In this document: one piece after another, positions 1 through 6,330 of the stretch
Numbering within the stretch: the stretch's first letter is position 1
How the letters are laid out: each line of letters begins with the position of its first letter
Assembly: GCA_963977795.1 (NCBI GenBank)
Contig: CAXBRB010000073.1
Location: forward strand, 1-11,612
Direction of reading: 5' to 3'
DNA from: Bog-756 sp963977795
Lineage (GTDB): Bacteria; Actinomycetota; Acidimicrobiia; Acidimicrobiales; RAAP-2
Length of the DNA: 11,612 nt
The notes under the pieces: model-generated
Database searches by the model: none
What the model saw: only the letters and a program-made list of their open reading frames with translations
Told to the model about the DNA's origin: nothing
Translations under genes and position numbers: made by a program

Positions 1-68
1 TTTTTTTTTTAATGATACGGCGACCACCGAGATCTACACTCTTTCCCTACACGACGCTCTTCCGATCT
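1..68 (+). other. Illumina flow-cell P5 oligo and read-1 adapter (artefact)
   Basis: Bases 1-10 are exactly ten T, bases 11-68 match the 58-base Illumina P5/TruSeq universal adapter, ending in GCTCTTCCGATCT. Ten T in front of P5 is the spacer of the oligo grafted on Illumina flow cells, so the T run is also technical. Genomic sequence starts at base 69. Translated on the minus strand, this stretch gives the peptide ending GKECRSRWSPYH, a well-known adapter-derived contaminant tail in protein databases. Confidence 0.98.
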
Positions 69-81
69 GGGGCGGTGCCCC

Positions 82-753
82 ATGTGGCGTGACGCCGTCC
101 TGGTGGCCGGCAAGGACCTGCGCATCGAGGCCCGCTCCCGGGTGGCCCTGGCCCAGGTGGCGCCCTTCGGGGTGATCGCCCTGGTGCTCTTCGCCTTCGC
201 CCTCGGGCCGGACCGGGCGCCCATGATCAAGGGCGCGCCCGGCCTGTTCTGGGTGGCCGTGCTCTTCTGCACCGTCCTGGCCGTGCAGCGGAGCGTCTCG
301 GTGGAGTCGGCTGACGGGGCCCGCGACGGCCTGCGCCTCTCCGGCCTCGACCCGGCCGGGCTGTTCCTGGGCAAGGCCGCCGCTGTGGCCGTGCAGCTGG
401 TCGTCCTCGAGGCCGTCCTGACCGCCGGCGTGCTCGTCCTCTACGGGGCCCGGGTGGCCTCGGTCGGCCTGCTGGTCGCCGCCTGCCTGCTGGGTGCCGT
501 GGGCCTGGCCGTCTCGGGCACCCTGTACGGGGCGCTCTCCTCGGGCCTGCGGGTCCGAGAGACCCTGCTGCCCTTCCTCCTCCTTCCCATCGCCGCCCCG
601 GTGCTGCTGGCCGGGACCCGGATCTGGCAGGCCGCCCTGGTCGGCGGGACCCCCGCCTACGGCACGCCGTGGCTCCGGCTCCTCCTGGTCTTCGACGCCG
701 TCTACCTGGCCATGGGCGTCCTGGTCTTCGGGCCCATCGTGGAGTCGGCGTGA
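82..753 (+). CDS. ccmB: CcmB, heme exporter permease subunit
   Basis: A 223-residue membrane protein of normal CcmB length. In System I, CcmB is a permease subunit of the CcmABC(D) complex, which helps release heme-loaded CcmE. Six hydrophobic segments can be placed near residues 21-42, 54-70, 100-120, 127-150, 162-177 and 200-220. The N-terminal KDLRIEARSR stretch and the loop before TM3 (ESADGARDGLRLSGLDP, residues 75-91) are typical of CcmB. The ATG at 82 matches the usual N-terminus. Only 13 genomic bases precede it, so an upstream start or the ribosome site cannot be fully judged; GGGG at 69-72 is a poor candidate. The partner ATPase gene ccmA would be expected directly upstream but is cut off. 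The stop overlaps the ccmC start. Identification rests on family pattern plus its place before ccmC. Confidence 0.9.
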   Translation: MWRDAVLVAGKDLRIEARSRVALAQVAPFGVIALVLFAFALGPDRAPMIKGAPGLFWVAVLFCTVLAVQRSVSVESADGARDGLRLSGLDPAGLFLGKAAAVAVQLVVLEAVLTAGVLVLYGARVASVGLLVAACLLGAVGLAVSGTLYGALSSGLRVRETLLPFLLLPIAAPVLLAGTRIWQAALVGGTPAYGTPWLRLLLVFDAVYLAMGVLVFGPIVESA

Positions 754-1619
754 CCACCGCGGACGATCCGGCGACCGGCCCGGGCACGAACACCAGGATG
801 ATGGATGCCGATGCCTTCGCCGCCGCCACCGCCGAGGCCCCCGCCGATCCCGTGCGCCCGCCGGCTCGGACCCGGCGGGCCCGACGGATCGAGCAGGCCA
901 TCGGCCTCCTGGCCCTGGCCGGGGTCGTGGCGACGGTGGTCCTGGGCCTGTGGGTCACCCCGGCCGACCAGGTCCAGGGCGATCTGGTCCGCCTGGTCTA
1001 CGTCCACCCGGGGGTGGCCTGGGTGGCCCTGTATGCGGCCTTCGGCCTGGCCGCCGTGGCCAGCCTCCTCTACCTCTGGCCCCGCACCCGCTCCCTGTTC
1101 TGGGACCGCCTGGCCGCCGCCTCGGTCGAGGTCGGTGTGGCGTTCAACATCTGCACGCTGGTCTCGGGCTCCATCTGGGGCCGGCCGACCTGGGGGGTGT
1201 GGTGGGTGTGGGACGCCCGCCTGACCAGCACCGCCGTGCTCCTCGTCCTCTTCCTGGGCTACCTGGCCCTCCGCCGGGTGCCGGCCGAGCCCGAGGTCCG
1301 GGCCAAGCGCAGCGCCGTCCTGGCCCTCCTGGCCGCCGTGAACATCCCCATCGTCCACTTCTCGGTGCTGTGGTGGCGGACCCTCCACCAGGGCGCCACC
1401 GTCCTGAACGCCGACCTGTCGCCTCAGATCCACGGCTCCATGGCCTGGACGCTCCTGCTGGGTTTTGTGGCCCTCACCTTGGTCTTCGTCTGGATGCTGC
1501 TGGTCCGCTACCGCATCGGGGTCCTGGAGGACTGGCTGGAGGGCAACGAGCTCGACCTGGCCCTGGCCGAGCGGCGGGCCGAAGCCGCCGCTGACGCCGT
1601 GCCGGCGGGGGGTGCCTGA
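750..1619 (+). CDS. ccmC: CcmC, heme-handling protein of cytochrome c maturation
   Basis: CcmC presents heme to CcmE on the outer face of the membrane. With the GTG at 750, which overlaps the ccmB stop in a GTGA arrangement, the protein has 289 residues and a roughly 45-residue hydrophilic Pro/Ala-rich N-terminal tail. The family's tryptophan-rich motif WGVWWVWDARLT is at residues 148-159. The two expected external heme-ligand histidines fit His86 (in YVHPGVAW) and His203 (in IVHFSVLWW). About six membrane segments are visible. ATG codons at 798 and 801 are alternatives that would remove 16 or 17 residues of the non-conserved tail. An in-frame start further upstream inside ccmB is possible on paper but would overlap ccmB needlessly. 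Product identity is very secure, the start less so. Confidence 0.93.
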   Translation: MTTADDPATGPGTNTRMMDADAFAAATAEAPADPVRPPARTRRARRIEQAIGLLALAGVVATVVLGLWVTPADQVQGDLVRLVYVHPGVAWVALYAAFGLAAVASLLYLWPRTRSLFWDRLAAASVEVGVAFNICTLVSGSIWGRPTWGVWWVWDARLTSTAVLLVLFLGYLALRRVPAEPEVRAKRSAVLALLAAVNIPIVHFSVLWWRTLHQGATVLNADLSPQIHGSMAWTLLLGFVALTLVFVWMLLVRYRIGVLEDWLEGNELDLALAERRAEAAADAVPAGGA

Positions 1620-1786
1620 TGGGCTACGTCTACGCCGGCTACGCGGTGATCCTGGTCGTCCTGGGGGCCTACGCCGCCTCGCTGGTGGTGCGCCGCCGTC
1701 GGCTGGCCGCCACGGTGGACCGCCTGGCCGCCGCCGGGCCGAGCCCGGTCGATCCCTCCCGATCCGATGCCCGGGGGACGGCGTGA
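1619..1786 (+). CDS. ccmD: CcmD, small membrane subunit of the heme export complex
   Basis: A 55-residue protein beginning at an ATG that overlaps the ccmC stop (TGATG) and ending in a TGA that overlaps the ccmE GTG. It opens MGYVYAGYAVILVVLGAY, one hydrophobic helix at about residues 4-24. An Arg cluster (RRRR, residues 25-28) and a short polar tail follow. This is the standard CcmD layout: a single helix with a positive cytoplasmic flank. CcmD stabilises the CcmC-CcmE association and is needed for release of holo-CcmE from CcmABC. Its sequence is poorly conserved in general, so the call leans on size, topology, the Gly-Tyr-rich N-terminus and its exact position between ccmC and ccmE. Confidence 0.85.
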   Translation: MGYVYAGYAVILVVLGAYAASLVVRRRRLAATVDRLAAAGPSPVDPSRSDARGTA

Positions 1787-2277
1787 GCTCGGTGCCATCG
1801 GAGGCTGGGGCCACGAAGGCCGGCACGGACGTGCCCGCCGCGACGTCCGGTCGCTCCCGGCCGCGTCACCGGCTGCGCTTCGCCGTGGTCGCCCTGGTGC
1901 TGGTGGGGGCCTTCGCCTTCCTCATCACCAAGGGCATCGGCTCGGCGCTCGACTTCTACCTCCCGGCCGACCAGGCCCTGGCCCAGGAGGCGTCGCTGGG
2001 GAGCAAGACGGTCAACCTGGAGGGCGTGGTCAAGCCGGGATCGATCCACGCCACCCCGGTCGGCGTGGACTTCACCGTGACGGCCAACGGCGCCGAGGTG
2101 GCCGTGCGCAACACCGGCAGCCCGCCCGACCTCTTCCAGGCCGACATCCCCGTCATCGCCGTGGGGCACTTCGCCTCGGGCGCCTTCGTGTCCGACCAGA
2201 TCCTGGTCAAGCACTCGTCCACCTACGTGGCCAAGCACCCGGGACGGGTCACCGCACCCGACGGGTCGACGCGTTGA
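1783..2277 (+). CDS. ccmE: CcmE, covalent heme chaperone
   Basis: CcmE is anchored in the membrane, binds heme covalently through a histidine on the outer face and passes it to CcmF. The GTG at 1783 overlaps the ccmD stop and gives 164 residues: a basic N-terminus, one anchor helix at about residues 33-50, then an OB-fold domain beginning FYLPADQAL. The heme-attachment motif is the classical His form, HxxxY: His144 in ILVKHSSTY, with Tyr148 as the assisting residue. This is not the CxxxY variant found in some bacteria and archaea. The short C-terminal tail is polar. The last codons (about 2260-2277) also form part of a repeated hairpin element that runs into the ccmE-ccmF spacer. Confidence 0.94.
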   Translation: MSSVPSEAGATKAGTDVPAATSGRSRPRHRLRFAVVALVLVGAFAFLITKGIGSALDFYLPADQALAQEASLGSKTVNLEGVVKPGSIHATPVGVDFTVTANGAEVAVRNTGSPPDLFQADIPVIAVGHFASGAFVSDQILVKHSSTYVAKHPGRVTAPDGSTR

Positions 2278-2319
2278 CCCGTCCCCGACGGGTCCATTGG
2301 TTGACCCGTCCACGACGGG
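2260..2319 (+). repeat. Alternating GACGGGTC/GACCCGTC repeats forming competing hairpins
   Basis: The octamer GACGGGTC or its reverse complement occurs at 2243-2250, 2260-2267, 2276-2283, 2287-2294 and 2303-2310, with a partial copy (GACGGG) at 2314-2319. A 20-base unit is repeated at 2273-2292 and 2300-2319 with one mismatch. Segment 2276-2283 can pair with 2260-2267, or with 2287-2294 over a 3-base loop (8 bp). The copy at 2303-2310 can form a 6-bp stem with 2314-2319. This covers the end of ccmE and most of the only true spacer in the ccm operon (2278-2335). The pairings are seen in the sequence. A role in RNA processing, mRNA stability or attenuation before ccmF is inference. Confidence 0.6.
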
Positions 2320-2335
2320 CGTCCGGGGCGGTCAG

Positions 2336-4405
2336 GTGAACGGCGCACTCGGCCACACCGGGGTCCTGCTGGGCTTCGTCGCCGCCGTGGTGGGCATCGT
2401 GGTCCTGGCCGTGGGCCTGGCCCGGGGACGCGAAGGGGCGCTCAGCGGCGGCCGGCTCTATGCGCCGCTGGTGCTGGCCGGCGGCGTGGTGGCCGTGGTG
2501 GCCATGCAGCGGGCCCTGGTCACCCACGACTTCACCCTGGTCTACGTGGCCGACAACAACAGCCGGACCACGCCGCTCCTCTACTCCATCACCGGGATGT
2601 GGTCGGCCCTGGCCGGCTCCATCCTCCTGTGGGGCGTCATCCTCGGGGGCTACACCACCGCTCTGGTGGTCCGGTTCCGCCGCCGGGCCGCCGACCCCCT
2701 GGTGGCGTGGGCCACCCTCGTCCTCTACGCCGTGGCCGCCTTCTTCTTCGCCCTGATGCTGGGGCCGGCCGACCCCTTCCGCCATGTGGCCGGCACCCCG
2801 CCGACCGACGGGCTCGGACCCAACGTCCTCCTCCAAGACAACCCGCTGGTCCTCTTCCACCCGCCGATGCTCTACCTGGGCCTCGTCGGGTTCACCGTGC
2901 CCTTCGCCTTCGCCGTGGCCTCCCTGGTCACCGGCCGCCTCGACGAGGACTGGCAGGGGGAGACCCGGCGGTGGACCCTGTTCGCCTGGACCTTCCTGAC
3001 GCTCGGGATCGTGCTGGGGGCGTGGTGGTCCTACCAGGTGCTGGGGTGGGGCGGCTTCTGGGCCTGGGACCCGGTGGAGAACGCCTCGCTCCTGCCGTGG
3101 CTGGTCGGCACGGCCTACCTCCACTCGGTCATGGTCACCCAGCGCCGGGGGATCCTCCAGGTGTGGAACCTGGCCCTGGTGGTGGCCACCTTCAGCCTCA
3201 CCATCCTGGGCACCTTCCTCACCCGCTCCGGGGTGATCCAGTCGGTGCACGCCTTCTCGACCTCGACCGTCGGTCCCCTCCTGCTCGGCTTCTTCGGGGC
3301 GGTGATCCTGGTCGGGGTGGGCCTCATCGCCTGGCGGGGCGACCGCCTCCGGTCGGCCGGGGGGATCGACTCGGCCCTCAGCCGGGAGGGGGCCTTCCTG
3401 GCCAACAACCTGCTCTTCGTCCTCTTCACCTTCGTGGTCCTGCTGGGGACGGTCTTCCCGCTCCTGTACGAGGCCGTCTCGTCGGGTGCCCAGGTGGCGG
3501 TGGGCGCCCCCTACTTCAACCGGCTCACCATCCCGCTGGCCCTGGCCCTGCTCTTCCTGATGGCCGTGGCCCCGGCCCTGCCGTGGCGCAAGACGTCGGC
3601 CGCCGTGCTGCGGGGCCGCCTCGCCGTCCCGGCCACCCTGGGCGTGCTCGTGGTGGTGGTCTGCGTGGCCGCCGGTATCCACGGGATCGAGCCCCTGCTG
3701 GCCTTCGGCCTCGGGGCCTTCGCCGCCGCCTCGGCCGGCCGGGCCCTGGTGCTCTCGGTGCGGGGCGCCTGGCGCGGTGCCCGGTCCGCCGGCCAGCCGC
3801 CCGCTCGGGCTGCCCTGGCCGGGTGGCGGGGTCTGGTGGGGCGGGCCAACGGCGGGATGGTCGTCCACATCGGCATCGTGGTCATCGCCGTGGGCATGAC
3901 CGGGGCCACGGCCTTCGGCCACCGGGGGACCGTCGTCCTCGACCGGGGGCAGTCCGGGACGGTGGCCGGCCACACGGTCCGGTTCGCCGGCACCCGGGTC
4001 GTGCGCACCCCTTCGCACGTCTCCCGCCAGGCCGTCCTCTTCGTCGACGGGGGCGGGCCCTTCACGCCGGCCATCAGCCAGTTCGGTGCCGGGACCCAGC
4101 CGGTCGGCACCCCGGCGGTCGACTCCGGCTGGCGGTCCGACGTCTACCTGACGATCAACTCCATCCCCGACCGGCCCGGGCCGTGGACCTTCGGGGTCGT
4201 GGTCCAGCCCCTGGTGATGTGGCTGTGGATCGGCGGCGGCCTCGTCGTGGTGGGCTCGGTCCTGGCCGCCGTGCCGGGTCGTCGTCGGCGCCCCACCGAC
4301 CCTGTCTCGGCCCCGGTGGTGGCCCCGCCGGCCGCCGTGGCGGGCCCGGGGGGCGACGCCGCTCCGTCCTCGGACGGCGGCCGGGTGGCCGAGGAGGTCC
4401 GGTGA
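2336..4405 (+). CDS. ccmF: CcmF, cytochrome c heme lyase subunit
   Basis: A 689-residue polytopic membrane protein, slightly longer than the roughly 650 residues of E. coli CcmF. CcmF takes heme from CcmE and, with CcmH/CcmI, joins it to the CXXCH cysteines of apocytochrome c. The WWD motif WGGFWAWD is at residues 238-245, followed by PVENASLLPWL. All four heme-ligand histidines of E. coli CcmF (173, 261, 303, 491) have counterparts: His175 (FHPPMLYLG), His263 (LHSV), His305 (SVHAFS) and His511 (VVHIG). A large soluble loop follows His511, then a last helix and a Pro/Ala-rich tail. The GTG at 2336 was chosen because conserved sequence (GHTGVLLGF) begins just after it; an in-frame TTG at 2297 would only add repeat-derived residues. 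The stop overlaps the next gene (GTGA). Confidence 0.95.
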   Translation: MNGALGHTGVLLGFVAAVVGIVVLAVGLARGREGALSGGRLYAPLVLAGGVVAVVAMQRALVTHDFTLVYVADNNSRTTPLLYSITGMWSALAGSILLWGVILGGYTTALVVRFRRRAADPLVAWATLVLYAVAAFFFALMLGPADPFRHVAGTPPTDGLGPNVLLQDNPLVLFHPPMLYLGLVGFTVPFAFAVASLVTGRLDEDWQGETRRWTLFAWTFLTLGIVLGAWWSYQVLGWGGFWAWDPVENASLLPWLVGTAYLHSVMVTQRRGILQVWNLALVVATFSLTILGTFLTRSGVIQSVHAFSTSTVGPLLLGFFGAVILVGVGLIAWRGDRLRSAGGIDSALSREGAFLANNLLFVLFTFVVLLGTVFPLLYEAVSSGAQVAVGAPYFNRLTIPLALALLFLMAVAPALPWRKTSAAVLRGRLAVPATLGVLVVVVCVAAGIHGIEPLLAFGLGAFAAASAGRALVLSVRGAWRGARSAGQPPARAALAGWRGLVGRANGGMVVHIGIVVIAVGMTGATAFGHRGTVVLDRGQSGTVAGHTVRFAGTRVVRTPSHVSRQAVLFVDGGGPFTPAISQFGAGTQPVGTPAVDSGWRSDVYLTINSIPDRPGPWTFGVVVQPLVMWLWIGGGLVVVGSVLAAVPGRRRRPTDPVSAPVVAPPAAVAGPGGDAAPSSDGGRVAEEVR
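4391..4397 (+). promoter_or_regulatory. Ribosome binding site for the CcmG-like gene
   Basis: GAGGAGG lies inside the last codons of ccmF, four bases before the GTG at 4402. It is among the clearest Shine-Dalgarno matches in the window and is what fixes the start of the thioredoxin-like gene, whose open frame otherwise continues far upstream. Confidence 0.75.
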
Positions 4406-4998
4406 CGGACGGCCCCGAGGTGTCCGACGGTCCCGCCGCCCCGTCTCCGTCTCCGCCCCGCCGGCGCACGGCCCGCTGGGCCGCCCTGGCCACGCTGGTG
4501 GTGGTGGCCGGCCTCATCGCCGTCCTGGCCACCCGGCCACCTGCTGCCGTGACCGAGGTGCGCAGCCCCCTGGTCGGACAGACGGCGCCGCCGGTGCAGG
4601 GGACGACCGTCCACGGGCTGCCCTTCGCCCTGCCCCGGCCGCCCGGCAGCTGGGTGGTCCTCAACTTCTTCGCCAGCTGGTGCCAGCCGTGCCAGGAGGA
4701 GGGCCCCGAGCTGGTGCGCTTCGCCTTCCAGCACGCCCAGAAGGGCGACGCCCAGGTGGTCGGCGTGGTCTTCGACGACACCGTGGCCGCCGCCCGCGCC
4801 TACCAGGACCAGCTCGGGGCCGGCTGGCCGACCCTGGCCGACCCGGGCGGCGCCCTGGCCCTCAGCTACGGCGTGCGGGCACCGCCCTCGACGTTCCTGA
4901 TCGCTCCCGACGGTCGCGTGGTGGCCTACATCGTCGCCCCGGTGACCGCCCGGGGGCTGGACGCCCTGATCGCCCGGGCCCGGGCGCAAGGCGCATGA
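4402..4998 (+). CDS. ccmG: CcmG/TlpA-type membrane-anchored thiol-disulfide oxidoreductase
   Basis: A 198-residue protein with an N-terminal anchor helix at about residues 26-43 and an exported thioredoxin-fold domain. The redox motif is WCQPC with Cys94 and Cys97, preceded by the usual VVLNFFASW. The cis-proline loop is PPSTFLI, with the cis-Pro expected at residue 162. In System I this protein reduces the apocytochrome CXXCH cysteines or the CcmH disulfide so that heme can be attached. Sitting between ccmF and ccmH supports the CcmG (DsbE) role rather than a general TlpA/ResA role, although the sequence alone would fit either. The start overlaps the ccmF stop and the stop overlaps the next ATG. 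The first 25 residues are a Pro/Ser-rich polar tail. Its electron donor (CcdA or DsbD) is not in this window. Confidence 0.88.
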   Translation: MTDGPEVSDGPAAPSPSPPRRRTARWAALATLVVVAGLIAVLATRPPAAVTEVRSPLVGQTAPPVQGTTVHGLPFALPRPPGSWVVLNFFASWCQPCQEEGPELVRFAFQHAQKGDAQVVGVVFDDTVAAARAYQDQLGAGWPTLADPGGALALSYGVRAPPSTFLIAPDGRVVAYIVAPVTARGLDALIARARAQGA

Positions 4999-6311
4999 GC
5001 ACCGGGACCGCTCCGGCGCCCGACACCGGAACCTCCGCCGTCGACCCGGCGCCTCCCGGACCTCCGGGCGACGGACCCGGGCGCTCCCGGCGGCGCCTCC
5101 CGCTGTGGACGGTCCTGGTGGCCGTGCTGGTGGCGGCCCTGGTGGTGGGATCCGGTCTCCTCGGCCGCTCGGCCCCGACGCCGGCCCAGCGGGCCGCCGC
5201 CATCGAGTCGGCCCTGCGCTGCCCGAGCTGCGAGGACCTGTCGGTGGCCGCCTCCAGCGCCCCCACGGCGGTGGCCGTGCGGGCCACGGTGGCCCGTCTG
5301 ATCGGCGAGGGTCGGAGCGACCAGGAGATCACGGACTTCCTGACGGCCCGCTACGGCTCGTCCATCGTGCTGGCCCCTCCGGCCCGTGGCTGGTCGGCCC
5401 TGGTCTGGGTGCTGCCCGTGGCCGGCGGGGTGGCTGCAGCTGCCGTCCTCGCCGTGGTGCTGGTGCGGCGCCGCCGGGCCGGGGACCCCGACCTGTCGGG
5501 GGCCGACCGCTCGGTCCTGGAGGAGCGCCGCCGCTTCCTCGAGGCGTCGCTGGCCGACGCCGACGCCGAGCTGGCCGCCGGCGACCTGGCTCCGGGCGAT
5601 CACGCTGTGCTGCGCCGCCGCGACGAGGCCCGCCTGGCCGCCGTGACCGCGGCGCTGGACGACCTGGACCGGACGGCGGGGCCAGCTGCCGCCGACGGGT
5701 CCGCTTCCGACGGGACCGCTGATGGGGGTGCCGCCCCGGCGCCCCGACGCCTCCGGATCCGCCGCAGCCGCTGGTTCCTGGTCGGCGCCCTGGCCTGCTT
5801 CGCCCTGGCCGCCGCCCTGGCCGTCCCGGCCTTCACCTCGGGCCGCCTGCCCGGCCAGACTCCCACCGGGTCGGTGGCCCTCAGCCCGAGCCAGCAGACG
5901 GCCCGCACCCTGGACCAGGCGGCCACCCTGGCCGATCAGGGCCAGGTGGGCCAGGCCGCCGCCCTCTACCAGTCGGTCCTGACCGCCCACCCCGACAACA
6001 CGGTGGCTCTGGCCCAGCTGGGCTGGCTCGAGTACCGCATCGGCCGCCAGGGGGCCAGCGCCTCGCTCCTGGCCGACGCCCGCCAGAAGCTGGATCGGGC
6101 CGCCACCCTGGCCCCGGGCGACTGGGCACCCCACCTCTACCTGGGAACGATCCTCCAGGAGGACGGGGACCCGTCGGCGGCGGTGGCCGAGTTCCAGCAC
6201 TTCCTCGACGGCCGGCCGCCGGCCTCGGTGGTGGCCGAGGCCGCCCCGGTCCTCCGCCTCACCTACGCCCAGGCCGGGCAGCCGCTGCCGGCCGGGGTCC
6301 CGGCCGGCTGA
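4995..6311 (+). CDS. ccmH: CcmH-CcmI fusion, apocytochrome thioreduction and chaperone protein
   Basis: 438 residues starting at an ATG that overlaps the previous stop (ATGA). Helix 1 (about 37-55) leads to the CcmH domain with the redox motif LRCPSCEDLSV (Cys76, Cys79). The conserved RSDQEITDFLTARYG (residues 107-121) follows. Helix 2 (about 134-157) is followed by an acidic/basic, probably coiled-coil cytoplasmic stretch (171-225) and a low-complexity Ala/Gly/Asp linker. Helix 3 (about 260-279) leads to an exported TPR-like region (about 302-430; motifs such as GQAAALYQSVL and NTVALAQLGWLEYRIG). The second half has the topology of CcmI, which binds apocytochrome c. A joined CcmH-CcmI is also known from E. 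coli CcmH, so the fusion is a recognised variant. It is the last gene of the operon and ends nine bases from a convergent gene. Confidence 0.87.
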   Translation: MSTGTAPAPDTGTSAVDPAPPGPPGDGPGRSRRRLPLWTVLVAVLVAALVVGSGLLGRSAPTPAQRAAAIESALRCPSCEDLSVAASSAPTAVAVRATVARLIGEGRSDQEITDFLTARYGSSIVLAPPARGWSALVWVLPVAGGVAAAAVLAVVLVRRRRAGDPDLSGADRSVLEERRRFLEASLADADAELAAGDLAPGDHAVLRRRDEARLAAVTAALDDLDRTAGPAAADGSASDGTADGGAAPAPRRLRIRRSRWFLVGALACFALAAALAVPAFTSGRLPGQTPTGSVALSPSQQTARTLDQAATLADQGQVGQAAALYQSVLTAHPDNTVALAQLGWLEYRIGRQGASASLLADARQKLDRAATLAPGDWAPHLYLGTILQEDGDPSAAVAEFQHFLDGRPPASVVAEAAPVLRLTYAQAGQPLPAGVPAG

Positions 6312-6330
6312 CCGCCCGGGTCAGGGGACC
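6296..6330. terminator. Candidate bidirectional terminator hairpin between convergent genes
   Basis: The inner stem CTGACC (6308-6313) pairs with GGTCAG (6319-6324) around GCCCG. The outer stem GGTCCC (6296-6301) pairs with GGGACC (6325-6330), leaving a six-base bulge on the 5' side. The stop codons of both convergent genes lie inside the inner stem. There is no T tract, as is common in high-GC actinobacteria, so termination activity is inferred from position and symmetry. Confidence 0.5.

Noticed and set aside
1..10. Poly-T tract as a terminator tail or biological homopolymer
   Set aside because: It is directly joined to the P5 adapter and equals the ten-T spacer of the flow-cell oligo.
9..374. 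Minus-strand open frame at the left end
   Set aside because: Its C-terminus is translated Illumina adapter and the rest is antisense to ccmB.
2274..2306. Two TTGACC hexamers as possible -35 boxes for a ccmF promoter
   Set aside because: No TANNNT-like -10 at 16-19 bases downstream of either copy; they are part of the repeated hairpin unit.
2249..4018. Long open frame of 589 codons on the minus strand opposite ccmF
   Set aside because: It is a GC-rich shadow: the translation is dominated by Gly, Pro, Glu, His and Gln without any domain, while the opposite strand encodes a clear CcmF.
82..6311. The plus-strand cluster as a novel transport or defence system
   Set aside because: Every gene in it matches a known cytochrome c maturation component in a recognised order.
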